Origin: Drosophila persimilis
Taxonomy: Eukaryota; Arthropoda; Insecta; Diptera; Drosophilidae
Length of the DNA: 64,000 nt
Direction of reading: 5' to 3'
NCBI RefSeq assembly: GCF_003286085.1
Contig: NW_020825415.1
Location: 124,001-188,000, forward strand
The notes under the pieces are model-generated. The model had not been told where the DNA came from. It did not search any database and saw only the letters and a list, made by a program, of their open reading frames with translations. Position numbers and translations under genes: made by a program. Shown here piece by piece: positions 1-8,567 of this stretch (position 1 is its first letter; each line of letters begins with the position of its first letter).

Positions 1-804
1 GAATTGGGCTGCTGTTTTGCCTTTTTGGCATACTTTTGCCATTTTAGCCTTTATAACATCTGATGACTCTCCGACAATAGTGTCCTGCAATTTCTTTATT
101 ATTGCGCTAATGGTGGTTTCATCTTGTATTTTATACAATGTAGTTCCTATTACTTTTGATTTAATTACTTCTATAGCTAAATTTTCGTATGGTCCTTTCG
201 TTAGATTGACCAATTTGACTGCCGTAATGAATCTTTGCAAATGGAGTTTCTGTCCATTAAATTCCGGAATGGCGTGCGAAATATCTTTGATATATGCCCG
301 TTGGGCAATTGTTTCGTCTGCCATTGTGGTTGGTTCTTGCCCAACTACGCTGTTTGCTGAACTAGTCGACGGTTTGTCGTCGTTCACCGGATGGTTCGAT
401 CTATTTGATCGAGAATCGTCTTCCGATATAATGATAATATTTTTTACATTCGGGGGCCTGGGACTTATTGGCCTTGATTCCGATTCTACAGCTGGTATAT
501 ATGTCGCAGCTGTGTTTAGAAGATTTGGGATGTGTATGTCTAGATTGAATTTTTCTTTAACGAATACTAATCGTTCCCTTAGACGTTTGAAGACGTCTGT
601 AGATTGAAACCAATGTATATCAGTAAGTCTTTCTCTGTTTTCTAGAAAAAGTTCTCTGACCTCATTATATATGTTTACCAAATTAGTTGTATGTTTAATG
701 ACCGTACTATTTTGTGTAGGTCTGTTCTGCGTTAAGCATTTGTATGACTTATCGAATTCTGCTCTTAGAGTGCAAACTTTAGCGCAGATCGTAAGCCAGT
801 CCAT
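1..804 (-). CDS. gag: Gag (partial), 412/mdg1-like
   Basis: An uninterrupted reading frame of 268 codons runs from an ATG at 804 to the window edge, so the C-terminus is outside the window. The first 120 residues are mixed charged sequence. A proline/serine and acidic linker follows (around residues 115-160), with a run of four isoleucines and then EDDSRS. From about residue 165 a block containing IPEFNG and LQRFITAV resembles the start of the capsid domain in 412/mdg1 Gag. Gag forms the cytoplasmic particle that packages the element RNA. The ATG lies only 10 nt after the stop of the preceding small ORF, which suggests reinitiation or leaky scanning. No lesion is visible in the part present. 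The product call is an inference from the conserved block and its position downstream of PBS and leader. Confidence 0.75.
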   Translation of the reverse strand, partial: MDWLTICAKVCTLRAEFDKSYKCLTQNRPTQNSTVIKHTTNLVNIYNEVRELFLENRERLTDIHWFQSTDVFKRLRERLVFVKEKFNLDIHIPNLLNTAATYIPAVESESRPISPRPPNVKNIIIISEDDSRSNRSNHPVNDDKPSTSSANSVVGQEPTTMADETIAQRAYIKDISHAIPEFNGQKLHLQRFITAVKLVNLTKGPYENLAIEVIKSKVIGTTLYKIQDETTISAIIKKLQDTIVGESSDVIKAKMAKVCQKGKTAAQF

Positions 805-813
805 ATGTGTTTT

Positions 814-1143
814 TTAATGTTGTCCATTCCGATTGGAAGACAATCTAACATTAGCAATCACAATTCTTCCTAAAATTTCGTTTTCTATTATTTGGCTGTT
901 TACGAGGATGCCGGGTATGGTTGATAATACGATACCTTTTTGTGTGGCATCACAATGAATTAGTGGTGAAAAAGGTAAATTATATTCGTTCATATATGAG
1001 TATTCGAACTCGTATATGCTAATTGGATTGGGGAATGCGGCTAAGATTGCTTTAGCTCTATATTCGAAATTTTCATTCCTGTCGTGGGTAGCCCTAATGG
1101 CTGCTGCTGTTCTACGAGACATTTTATTTTGTCTGTGTAACAA
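814..1143 (-). CDS. leader ORF c, 109 aa, unknown function
   Basis: An open frame of 109 codons lies immediately upstream of gag, with only 10 nt between its stop and the gag ATG. An internal methionine at residue 8 starts a sequence beginning MSRRTAAAIRATHDR and could be the true start. The protein is mixed polar and hydrophobic, with no cysteine motif, signal peptide or membrane segment that I can see. I do not recognise a domain. Tight spacing and conserved orientation with its neighbours suggest that it is a real leader ORF of the element, but a chance ORF cannot be excluded without related copies. Confidence 0.45.
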   Translation of the reverse strand: MLHRQNKMSRRTAAAIRATHDRNENFEYRAKAILAAFPNPISIYEFEYSYMNEYNLPFSPLIHCDATQKGIVLSTIPGILVNSQIIENEILGRIVIANVRLSSNRNGQH

Positions 1144-1243
1144 TATATTAAAAGCGGGAATTCTACCTGAAGTGTACCCATGTACATGTATTCGAGCTCT
1201 ATTATGCTCCTAGGGGTCGTTGAGACCAATTTTTTTTTTTTTT

Positions 1244-1471
1244 TTAAACTCTATCTAAATTGTTTGCCCTACTCATATATCTCTTTTTAATTATCTTATT
1301 ATGTTTTACATACAATGTTAAAAGGAATTGTAAAACAGTGACAATGGTTAAAATCAGAAGTAATAACCAGAGTGCATTGAGATCATCCCTGTGGTCTATT
1401 ATTTTGACATTATTGACCACATTGGCCGTATTGTCTTTGGTCTGACTATCGTCAGAACCGAACCAACCCAT
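1244..1471 (-). CDS. leader ORF b, 75-aa membrane protein
   Basis: This short ORF starts MGWFGS. Glycine at position 2 and serine at position 6 fit the N-myristoylation pattern MGxxxS. A polar stretch of about 20 residues rich in Asn and Asp follows, then a hydrophobic segment at about residues 33-54 (LWLLLLILTIVTVLQFLLTL) and a basic tail (HNKIIKKRY). This predicts a single-pass membrane protein with a cytosolic basic end, or a doubly anchored one if acylated. Small membrane ORFs ahead of gag are something I recall for 412/mdg1-type elements, but I cannot confirm the family here. Function unknown; membrane targeting of Gag or RNA is a speculation. Confidence 0.5.
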   Translation of the reverse strand: MGWFGSDDSQTKDNTANVVNNVKIIDHRDDLNALWLLLLILTIVTVLQFLLTLYVKHNKIIKKRYMSRANNLDRV

Positions 1472-1743
1472 GGTGATGATTTTCTCTCAAAAATTGGTTT
1501 CTACAATGTTGGGGTTTTTATTTTTATTTATTTTTTTTTTTTATTATTATTTGCTATTCATTTATTCTTTTCAATAATAAAAAAAAATTACTAAAAATCT
1601 TTTTTTTTTCTCATGGACACACATATCTATATACCCTTCCTTTTTTTTTTTTTTTTTTACTCTTTAAAATTTCATCAATATAAATTATTTTTTTTTTATA
1701 TATATTTGATCAAAATGAAGGAAGAAAAAAAAATGTTAAGGGA

Positions 1744-1795
1744 CATGTGATCGATTTACAGGTTTTTCATTATATAATTCAATATCGATCACATG
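1744..1795. repeat. 12-bp perfect inverted repeat in leader
   Basis: CATGTGATCGAT at 1744-1755 and its exact reverse complement at 1784-1795 enclose a 28-nt AT-rich loop. It would fold as a stem-loop in the element's leader RNA, between leader ORFs a and b. Confidence 0.75.
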
Positions 1796-1828
1796 GTTTT
1801 AGTAATAGCCTAACAGAGGTTAGTATTT

Positions 1829-1860
1829 TCAAGTTGCACTTTAAGGGTGCTTCAACTTGA
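1829..1860. repeat. inverted repeat, leader hairpin
   Basis: TCAAGTTGCAC (1829-1839) can pair with GTGC..CAACTTGA (1847-1860), with a 7-nt loop and a 2-nt bulge. It is the second of three potential hairpins clustered within 200 nt. Confidence 0.65.
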
Positions 1861-1918
1861 GATAGAATATTATAATTATTGGCAATATGAGGCATGGCAT
1901 TTCTGCAGCTCAATTGCG

Positions 1919-2338
1919 TTACTTCGCACCAGTGCGAAGTTGTTTATTGATTTCCTTGATGCGCTCTTGGCAGCGTTGTCGGTCCTCTTCATTTGTATAT
2001 GCTTTTTCCAGGTCCCGCTCCAGACGTCGTTGTTGAAGCAGCCGTTTGATCCGGCCGCCCCTCTTTGTTTTCTTCCTTGGGCGTTTTTCTTGTCGTGCCC
2101 TGTACTCAGCTATTGTGAGTGGGCGTGGTCCATCGTTTGGATACACTTCTAATGCCTCTTGTAGGCTGAGTGCGTCCCTTTGCTCGGTAGGAGCAGCGTC
2201 GGCGAAGTCTGGTGCATTTTCTGCTGCTGGAGTGGTTGTGTTACTGTCCATCGACGGTGCAAGGGGCGGTCCTATGCCACTCGCACTTATATTATTGGTC
2301 CTTGCTGGGTCTAGTGGGGCCGGTGCTGGTCTTCGCAC
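1919..2338 (-). CDS. leader ORF a, 139-aa arginine-rich protein
   Basis: This ORF is the first after the PBS and leader of the 412/mdg1-like element. The N-terminal half is rich in Pro, Ala, Thr and Asp. The C-terminal half is strongly basic, with RPRKKTKRGGRIKR at about residues 87-100, followed by a charged helical stretch of alternating Arg, Glu and Lys that could form a coiled coil. The basic cluster resembles a nuclear-localisation or RNA-binding motif, as in small regulatory proteins of complex retroviruses; that comparison is analogy, not homology. No known domain is recognised. The stop codon overlaps a perfect palindrome at 1921-1940. The reading frame is intact. Confidence 0.5.
   Translation of the reverse strand: MRRPAPAPLDPARTNNISASGIGPPLAPSMDSNTTTPAAENAPDFADAAPTEQRDALSLQEALEVYPNDGPRPLTIAEYRARQEKRPRKKTKRGGRIKRLLQQRRLERDLEKAYTNEEDRQRCQERIKEINKQLRTGAK
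1921..1940. repeat. palindrome at the end of leader ORF a
   Basis: Nine-bp arms ACTTCGCAC and GTGCGAAGT flank a 2-nt centre. It lies across the last codons and stop of leader ORF a and would form a tight hairpin. Confidence 0.7.
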
Positions 2339-2756
2339 AGGTTTTTATATTGCGTGTACGCTCTTTGTGGCGCGGGCTGTTATATCTCCTTGGGTATTAT
2401 GTATTCCTGGCCGCATTGTATCCGCCAAATTTAAGGGTATAAATTATAATGCAACATGGGTTTGTGCGTAATATCGTCGGCAGTCGTGCATGGGTCTGGC
2501 GAAACGGCTGGTTTGGCTTTCTGCTGGGTTTTTTTTTTCTTGGCACTGGCACTGGGGACAACACTGTTTCAATAGTTTTTCCAATTTTCTTTTGACTTGG
2601 TCCGATTTTTTTTAAAACAAAATCACATGGTATTATATTTTTTTTTTTTTTTCGGCCATTCTTTGTCTTTCAAAATTTTAACACTTTTTTTTTTTAAAAA
2701 TTTCTCTCTTTTTTTTTCTCAATCCTTAGATTGATCCATCGCGTAGGACATATCGA

Positions 2757-2774
2757 GTCCTGTCACGGTCGCCA
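2757..2774 (-). promoter_or_regulatory. primer-binding site (412/mdg1-like)
   Basis: Read on the minus strand, TGGCGACCGTGACAGG follows the 5' LTR directly. The TGG start fits pairing with a tRNA CCA end; I recall tRNA-Arg as primer for this lineage. Confidence 0.75.
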
Positions 2775-3253
2775 TGTAAAATGAAATGTTCAAATCCTTT
2801 TTGTTGGATCGTTGGGGCTCAACCCTCCGATCTGTTTTATTGTGATTTCTCTTCTGTCTTTTACAATTGTGGTTTGGGCTTTTGTAAGCCAAAAGCCGCG
2901 GAGCTGCGCTGCCAGTGACGCCGGCAGCGGAGCGGCAGAACTATGTGTTCTTATCTCTTATATGTTAATATGTATATGCTCAGCGCTGTTGGCAGCGAGA
3001 GCGCGAGGGAAGATATATGTGTGTATGCATGTATATTAGTGCCGTCAAGTCATGGGAACATGCTGACGCTGCACTTGGGTCGCTCGAGGCATTCTTGAGT
3101 GAATCGTAATACGATCACCCAGAATGTCTGGGACTTTATTGTTACGTAAACACTGAAACAAAGTGTTACAGTGTGTATTCTTTAAGTACCGTCGGTACAG
3201 TGGGTATTCGAAATAATGAATACTTTACTTTACTTTAATATGAGCATACTACA
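2775..3253 (-). repeat. 5' LTR of the 412/mdg1-like element
   Basis: On the minus strand the LTR starts TGTAGTATGC at 3253 and ends CATTTTACA at 2775, about 479 bp. It contains two AATAAA-type polyadenylation signals and abuts the PBS. The outer edge is inferred: LINE-coding sequence begins directly after the ACA at 3253. Confidence 0.65.
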
Positions 3254-3255
3254 CC

Positions 3256-5808
3256 TGGCTTAACTCCTCTGTCAATGATCATGAAATTTTCATTGATAGT
3301 TACACTATTTATAGAATGGACCGCCCATCTTTTGCAGGTGGGGCTCTGATTGCAGTTAAATCTGTTTTCTCATCTGAGTTATTCCCATTTAATAACATTC
3401 ACGGAATTGAATTTGTTGCAGTCAAAGTTCGTGTTGGCTCCGCATTTTTCTATTTAACCTGCTCTTACATTCCTCCCAGGTCTGATGCTGAGCTTTACTT
3501 ACACCACCTCTCAGCAATTAACATTGTTGTTTCTGCATTAGGGTGCCATGATCGAATTATTGTCATGGGGGACTTTAACCTCCCATTTCTTTCTTGGCTG
3601 CCTTGTGATGACGCTAACCTATTGTTTCCCAATTGCCATAATGACTTTATCAATGGGCTAACGGATAGTTCCCTTGTCCAAATTAATGCCGTTAAAAACA
3701 TGAGGGACAGACTTCTTGACCTCGTTTTTGTTAACGATGGTTCTCTTGCTACGGTATCTAGAGCAAGTCCAATATCTCTCCCTGAAGATCCTTACCATCC
3801 AACTTTGTTGATATCACTGGAGTGTACACAATCTGGATGTGTTGACAGTTCCATGGCTCCTTGTCACATAAAGTGTTTTCGCAAAACAAACTTTATCGAT
3901 TTAGATCTACATCTCTCGCGTGTTGATTGGTCGTTTCTTTATTCATTACCGAACATAGATGCAACTGTTAACTCGTTTTATAGTTCTATTTACTCCGCCC
4001 TAAATACGTTTGTTCCAGATATCACTGTACCTGTATCGTCCAAGCCTCCTTGGTTCTCCAAGTATTTATCACACTTAAAAAATAATAAATCCCGGCTCTA
4101 TAAAAAGTACCAGAAGTCGGGCTCCACGTTGGCTTTAGCTCTATACTCCTCCGCTCGCTCTCTGTTCCTTGCCGTCAATAGTCAGTGTTATAATCATTAC
4201 CTTTCACAATGTAGTAGAAACTTTCGTAGTGATCCTAAAAAATTCTATTCGTTCGTTAACTCTAAGCGCAAGTCAAACGTTTTTCCTCCGTCCCTTCATT
4301 ACCAGAACAAAACAGAAGCTTCTGCTGTTGGTATTGCTAATTTATTCGCTAACTTTTTCCAAACAACGTACTCGTCTCATATTTACAACGCATCCACTCC
4401 GTATCCGTACCAGCTACCTCAAGCTAACAGCATTTTTCTGCCCTTTTTTGAGGAAAGCGTTGTTCTGGAAGGTTTGTCATCTATGGACATATCGTTTTCT
4501 GCGGGTCCAGATAAGGTACCAAGTTGCATCTTAAAACACTGTGCCCAGTCCCTTTGCAAACCCTTGACCTTTCTCTTCAACCTCTCTTTGGAACAGTCTT
4601 GTCTCCCAGTAATTTGGAATGAGTCCTATATCATTCCGCTTCACAAAAAAGGTTCAAGATCAAACATTGAAAACTATCGTGGTATCGCAAAGCTTTCCGC
4701 CATCCCGAAGCTTCTTGAGTTCCTGGTCACCCGGCAACTGCAACATCTTTGTTGCAGCTTGATATCTCCGTCGCAACACGGTTTTTTCAGACATCGTTCA
4801 ACATCGACTAACCTTCTTGAGTTTTCTAACCTAATCCACCGTGGTTTTCAAATTGGTTCGCAGACGGATGTAGTTTTTACTGACTTCAGCAAGGCATTCG
4901 ATTCTGTGAACCATGCTCTGCTTATTCACAAGCTCTCTTTATTAGGGTTCCCAACGAATCTTCTAGATTGGATTTTGTCCTATCTCTCTAACCGCACTCA
5001 ACGTGTTTTGTTTTCTAACGTGTTGTCAAATACTGTAAATGTTACTTCAGGTGTGCCACAGGGAAGTCATCTGGGCCCGCTTCTGTTCATTTTATTTGTG
5101 AATGACCTTCCTCAAGTCATAACATACTCTACTACACTAATGTATGCTGATGATGTCAAAATCTGTCTTTCTTACTCTGATTGGTATTTGCACACACGCC
5201 TTCAACTTGATCTAAGTGAACTACTATTGTGGTGTTCAACTAATCTTCTTTTTCTGAACCTTTCCAAATGCAAACTTATGACATTTTACCGTCGCGCTCC
5301 TCATTTTGTCCCATATGTTCTAGGAAATCATGTCCTTGAACGAATTTCGAGTTCAAATGACATCGGAGTCCTTTTTGATCATAAGATGTGTTTTAACACC
5401 CATATAGCTGCAACTGTAAATAAAGCTAAGGGTGTTTTAGCGTTCATCAAGCGTTGGTCCAAGGAGTTTGACGACCCGTACGTTACAAAACAACTGTACA
5501 TCTCGTTAGTACGTCCTATATTGGAGTATTGTTCTTGTGTGTGGAGCCCGCAGTATAAAGAACAGCAGGAATCCGTGCAAAAGCAATTTTTAATTTTTGC
5601 CCTTCGGAACTTTAACTGGGACTCAGGTAGAATCTTGCCACCCTACCGGTCTAGGCTAAATCTTATTGACCTGCCATCGTTGCACCATCGCAGAATATGC
5701 AATGGCGTAATGTTCGTGCACAAGCTCCTTCTTGGGACTGTTGACTCCCAAACTCTCTTGGGTCAGATTGACTTGGCCGTTCCATCTAGACCTACCCGTA
5801 CTTTTTGA
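3256..5808 (+). CDS. LINE endonuclease-reverse transcriptase (5'-interrupted)
   Basis: The frame is open from 3256 to the stop at 5806-5808. The first internal ATG, at 3316, is not the true start, because coding similarity continues upstream (TWLNSSVNDHEIF, DSYTIYRMDR), typical of the APE-type endonuclease near its N-terminus. Later endonuclease motifs include GDFN (at about 3571) and DLVFVN. The RT domain shows GPDKVPS, LHKKGS, FTDFSKAFDSV, GVPQGS and the catalytic YADD at 5143-5154, then a thumb region ending near WSPQYKEQQ. The protein nicks target DNA and primes reverse transcription from it. ORF1 and the endonuclease N-terminus are absent. What remains has no stop or frameshift, so the insertion that broke it could be fairly recent. 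Confidence 0.85.
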   Translation, partial: WLNSSVNDHEIFIDSYTIYRMDRPSFAGGALIAVKSVFSSELFPFNNIHGIEFVAVKVRVGSAFFYLTCSYIPPRSDAELYLHHLSAINIVVSALGCHDRIIVMGDFNLPFLSWLPCDDANLLFPNCHNDFINGLTDSSLVQINAVKNMRDRLLDLVFVNDGSLATVSRASPISLPEDPYHPTLLISLECTQSGCVDSSMAPCHIKCFRKTNFIDLDLHLSRVDWSFLYSLPNIDATVNSFYSSIYSALNTFVPDITVPVSSKPPWFSKYLSHLKNNKSRLYKKYQKSGSTLALALYSSARSLFLAVNSQCYNHYLSQCSRNFRSDPKKFYSFVNSKRKSNVFPPSLHYQNKTEASAVGIANLFANFFQTTYSSHIYNASTPYPYQLPQANSIFLPFFEESVVLEGLSSMDISFSAGPDKVPSCILKHCAQSLCKPLTFLFNLSLEQSCLPVIWNESYIIPLHKKGSRSNIENYRGIAKLSAIPKLLEFLVTRQLQHLCCSLISPSQHGFFRHRSTSTNLLEFSNLIHRGFQIGSQTDVVFTDFSKAFDSVNHALLIHKLSLLGFPTNLLDWILSYLSNRTQRVLFSNVLSNTVNVTSGVPQGSHLGPLLFILFVNDLPQVITYSTTLMYADDVKICLSYSDWYLHTRLQLDLSELLLWCSTNLLFLNLSKCKLMTFYRRAPHFVPYVLGNHVLERISSSNDIGVLFDHKMCFNTHIAATVNKAKGVLAFIKRWSKEFDDPYVTKQLYISLVRPILEYCSCVWSPQYKEQQESVQKQFLIFALRNFNWDSGRILPPYRSRLNLIDLPSLHHRRICNGVMFVHKLLLGTVDSQTLLGQIDLAVPSRPTRTF

Positions 5809-5998
5809 TCATGCTGATCATGAACCTTTTAGGGTTTTATGCCATAATTATAACTCCCTCTGTCAAACCCTATCCCCTGAACTGTCTCTTAAACTAATTG
5901 CATGCAATATTTATAATCATTTAAATTTAGCTAACTTTTAACTTATCTTTTTCCGCCTTTAGTAACTAAGTACCATTATTAACAGATAATTGTTAATT

Positions 5999-6025
5999 AA
6001 ATAAATAAATAAATAAATAAATAAA
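5999..6025 (+). repeat. (TAAA)n 3' tail of the LINE
   Basis: Six to seven tandem TAAA units follow the 3' UTR and precede copia sequence. Short tandem tails are typical of LINE 3' ends and mark the site of target-primed insertion. Confidence 0.8.
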
Positions 6026-6026
6026 A

Positions 6027-6662
6027 GATAAAAGTTATATAAAACGACCCTTGTTTGTAATACATTCAGATGTATGTGGCCCCATTAAACCAGTTACACT
6101 AGACGATAAAAATTATTTTGTGATCTTCGTAGATCAATTTACACATTATTGTGTAACCTATTTGTTAAAATATAAATCAGATGTATTCAATGTATTTAAA
6201 GATTTTGTAGCAAAGAGCGAGGCTCATTTTAATTTCAAGATTGTCAATTTGTACATTGACAACGGTAGAGAATACTTGTCGAATGAAATGCGTGAGTTCT
6301 GCGTTAATAAAGGAATAAGTTATCATTTGACAGTGCCACATACACCTCAGTTGAATGGTGTTTCGGAGCGAATGATAAGAACCATTACAGAGAAAGCTCG
6401 TGCTATGGTAAATGGTGCAAAATTAGACAAAAGTTTTTGGGGTGAAGCTGTGCTAACTGCAACAGAATTCCAAGCAAAGCACTTGGTGATTGTAAAATGA
6501 CCCCATATGAGCTGTGGCACAATAGAAAGCCCAATTTAAAATTTTTAAGAGTGTTCGGTTCAACCGTGTATGTGCACAACAAAATTAAAAAAGGTAAATT
6601 TGTTGAAAAATCATTCAAAGCTATCTTGATAGGGTATGAACAAAATGGACTCAAAATGTGGA
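6027..6662 (+). pseudogene. copia integrase, broken
   Basis: The sequence encodes the copia integrase core from HSDVCGPI through the catalytic acidic residues (D in HSDVC, D in YIDNGREY, E in GVSERM) and the following KAPYEL-type region. The frame breaks near 6465, where a small deletion replaces the segment before RIPSKALG; a TGA follows shortly after 6495 in the first frame while the second frame continues to about 6662. Only the catalytic core and part of the C-terminal side are present; the zinc-binding N-terminus is absent. Integrase would join the cDNA to host DNA, but this copy cannot make a full protein. Confidence 0.8.
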
Positions 6663-8177
6663 ATCCTGAATGAGAGTAAGGAATGTGATCAGTTTTATCT
6701 CCCGAATGAAAGTACGGAATGTGGAATCCTGAATGAGAGTAAGGAATGTGATCAGTTTAATTTCCCGAATGAAAGTACGGAATGTGAAATCCTTAATGAA
6801 AGTAAGGAATGCGAAAAGCTGAATTTTCCGAATGAAACTAGGAAAAGAAAAACTGATTTCCTGAATGATAGTAAGGAATTATATATCCCGAATGAGAGTA
6901 AGGATTGTGAAAAAGCTGATCAGCCAGATAATTGTCGTGAAGAAAATAAGGATAGTAATATAATTAGTAGAAAAAGTGAGAGGTTAAAGTCTAAGCCGAA
7001 GGTGTCTTATAAAGAACATGATAAAAGCTTTAACAAATTTATATTAAATGCCCATATAATGTTTGATGAAGTTCCAAATTCTTTTGATGAAATAAATTTT
7101 AGGAATGATAAATCTGATTGGGAGGAGGCAATAAATACAGAGTTAAATGACCATGAAATTAATAACACCTGGACAATTATAAAGAAGCCAGAAAACAAAA
7201 ATATTGTAGACAGTAGATGGGTATTTTCCATTAAATATAATGAACTAGGAGTCCCAATAAAATACAAAGCTAGACTGGTTGCAAGAGGATTTACTCAAAA
7301 GTACCAAGTAGACTATGAAGAAACATTTGCTCCCGTTGCTAGAATTGCCAGTTTTAGGTTCGTACTATCATTGGCAGTCCAGTTTAATTTGAAAGTCCAT
7401 CAGATGGATGTTAAAACAGCTTTCCTCAATGGTATATTAAGTGAGGAGATATATATGCGGCCTTATGAGTTACTTAACTCAGATGAAGACTGCAATGCTC
7501 CATGTCGTAACCTTATTGGCTGTTTAATGTACATAATGCTGTGTACACGACCAGATTTAGCTACCGCTGTAAATATCTTGAGTAGATATAGTAGCAAGAA
7601 CAATGCTGAGTTATGGCAATGTTTAAAAAGGGTTATTAGATATTTAAAGGGAACTATTGATATGAAGCTTATATTTAAAAAGAATACATCATTTGAAAAT
7701 ACATTAGTTGGCTATGTAGACTCCGATTGGGGTAGCAATGAGATTGATAGAAAAAGTACAACGGGTTATTTGTTTAAAATGTTCGATTCCAATTTAATTT
7801 GTTGGAATACAAAAAGACAGAATTCAGTGGCAGCTTCATCAACTGAAGCTGAATATATGGCCCTATTTGAAGCTGTAAGAGAAGCTTTATGGCTAAAGTC
7901 TCTTCTAAATAGTATTAATCTTAAACTCGACAGACCCATTGAAATTTATGAAGACAACCAAGGCTGTATTAGCATTGCAAATAATCCCTCATGTCATAAA
8001 AGAGCAAAGCATATTGATATAAAATATCATTTTTCAAGAGAACAGATAGAAACTAATGAGATTTCTCTTGAGTATATTAATACAGACAACCAACTTGCTG
8101 ACATCTTCACGAAGCCACTACCTGCTGGAAGATTTGCGGAACTGCATGAAGCTTTATTAACGAATTTATTACATTAA
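6636..8177 (+). pseudogene. copia RT-RNase H with catalytic core deleted
   Basis: The 513-codon frame starts in the repeat-rich linker between integrase and RT, continues into the RT N-terminal motifs (RWVFSIKYNE, KARLVARGFTQKY, FAPVARI, HQMDVKTAFLNG), and then jumps near 7461 directly to the region before RNase H (LLNSDEDCN, LIGCLMYIMLCTRPDL). The missing block contains the YVDD catalytic motif, so no polymerase activity is possible even though the frame is open. The RNase H part (GYVDSDWG, SSTEAEYMAL, EDNQG, KHIDIKYHF, LADIFTKPLP) is complete to the stop at 8175-8177. The deletion is in frame, which is why the ORF looks healthy. Confidence 0.85.
6650..6920 (+). repeat. degenerate tandem repeats in copia linker
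   Basis: About eight to ten imperfect copies of a 27-36 bp unit encode variations of NESKEC with a preceding hydrophobic residue. They lie between integrase and RT. The left junction (near 6655) seems to be a deletion between such repeats. Confidence 0.7.
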
Positions 8178-8368
8178 TTCATATTTAATTTTTTTTTTTG
8201 ATTTGAACCAAAAGAACCAATGAATTGTTAAAGTAATTTAATTTTATGTTAATCTAATTTTAAAGTGATCTGATCGGGTTTTTCTGGGTTTTCCCCGTAT
8301 CCTTAGAGCAAATGCTAGATCACATAACACTTCCCAGAATGCACACCAACCACATTAGAATAACAATT
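8178..8368 (+). other. copia 3' untranslated segment
   Basis: AT-rich non-coding sequence downstream of the copia stop. No gene seen. It ends with AATT, the target duplicated by the gypsy-type insertion. Confidence 0.6.
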
Positions 8369-8567
8369 TGTAAACTTTTAATAGCACGGTTTTATTATAT
8401 GTTCTTCTGTCTTCATTGTCGTATATCAATTAATGTGTGTTGGCATATCGATACTTGTCGAGGACAAGTATCGATATATCGAGTACATTGGTATTTCTTA
8501 TAATACTATCGATGAGTAACTCTTAAACTAATATTCAAATCTTATAAACTAATATTCATATCTTACA
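8369..8567 (-). repeat. 3' LTR of the gypsy-type element
   Basis: Begins TGTAAGATATG and ends GTTTACA on the minus strand, matching 14429-14627 base for base by eye. A 15-bp perfect inverted repeat with a 3-nt loop lies at 8445-8477. No purine-rich tract is seen next to this LTR on its internal side. Confidence 0.9.
8445..8477. repeat. 15-bp hairpin inside the LTR
   Basis: ATATCGATACTTGTC, loop GAG, then the exact reverse complement. The second LTR carries the same hairpin at 14505-14537. It could act in transcription termination, RNA dimerisation or as a protein-binding site; none can be shown here. Confidence 0.85.

Larger units (their letters stand above)
1..3253 (-). mobile_element. 412/mdg1-like LTR retrotransposon, 5' part
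   Basis: A minus-strand LTR element enters from its 5' LTR at the right and runs off the left window edge within gag. The order seen is LTR (2775-3253), PBS, a roughly 430-nt leader, three small ORFs and gag. The PBS begins TGGCGACCGTGACAGG directly after an LTR ending in TTTTACA, the arrangement I associate with the 412/mdg1/blood lineage. A leader carrying small ORFs is also recalled for that lineage. Family assignment is by pattern only. Confidence 0.7.
3254..6025 (+). mobile_element. CR1/jockey-type LINE, interrupted at its 5' side
   Basis: A non-LTR retrotransposon with the end of the endonuclease domain, RT, a short 3' UTR and an AT-rich repeat tail. Its coding sequence is cut at 3254 by the LTR of the preceding element, so the 5' half may survive beyond the left edge of the window. 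The right end meets copia integrase sequence. Confidence 0.8.
6026..8368 (+). mobile_element. copia: copia-like element 1, left part (decayed)
   Basis: Integrase, linker, RT and RNase H segments of a Ty1/copia element very like copia itself, lacking everything 5' of integrase. The 3' untranslated region is interrupted at 8368 by a gypsy-type element and resumes at 14628 after the 4-bp duplication AATT. The LINE tail abuts its left end, so the LINE may have landed in this copia. Confidence 0.8.

Noticed and set aside
17-607. Plus-strand ORF of 196 codons
   Set aside because: It is antisense to a continuous minus-strand Gag frame with recognisable capsid sequence.
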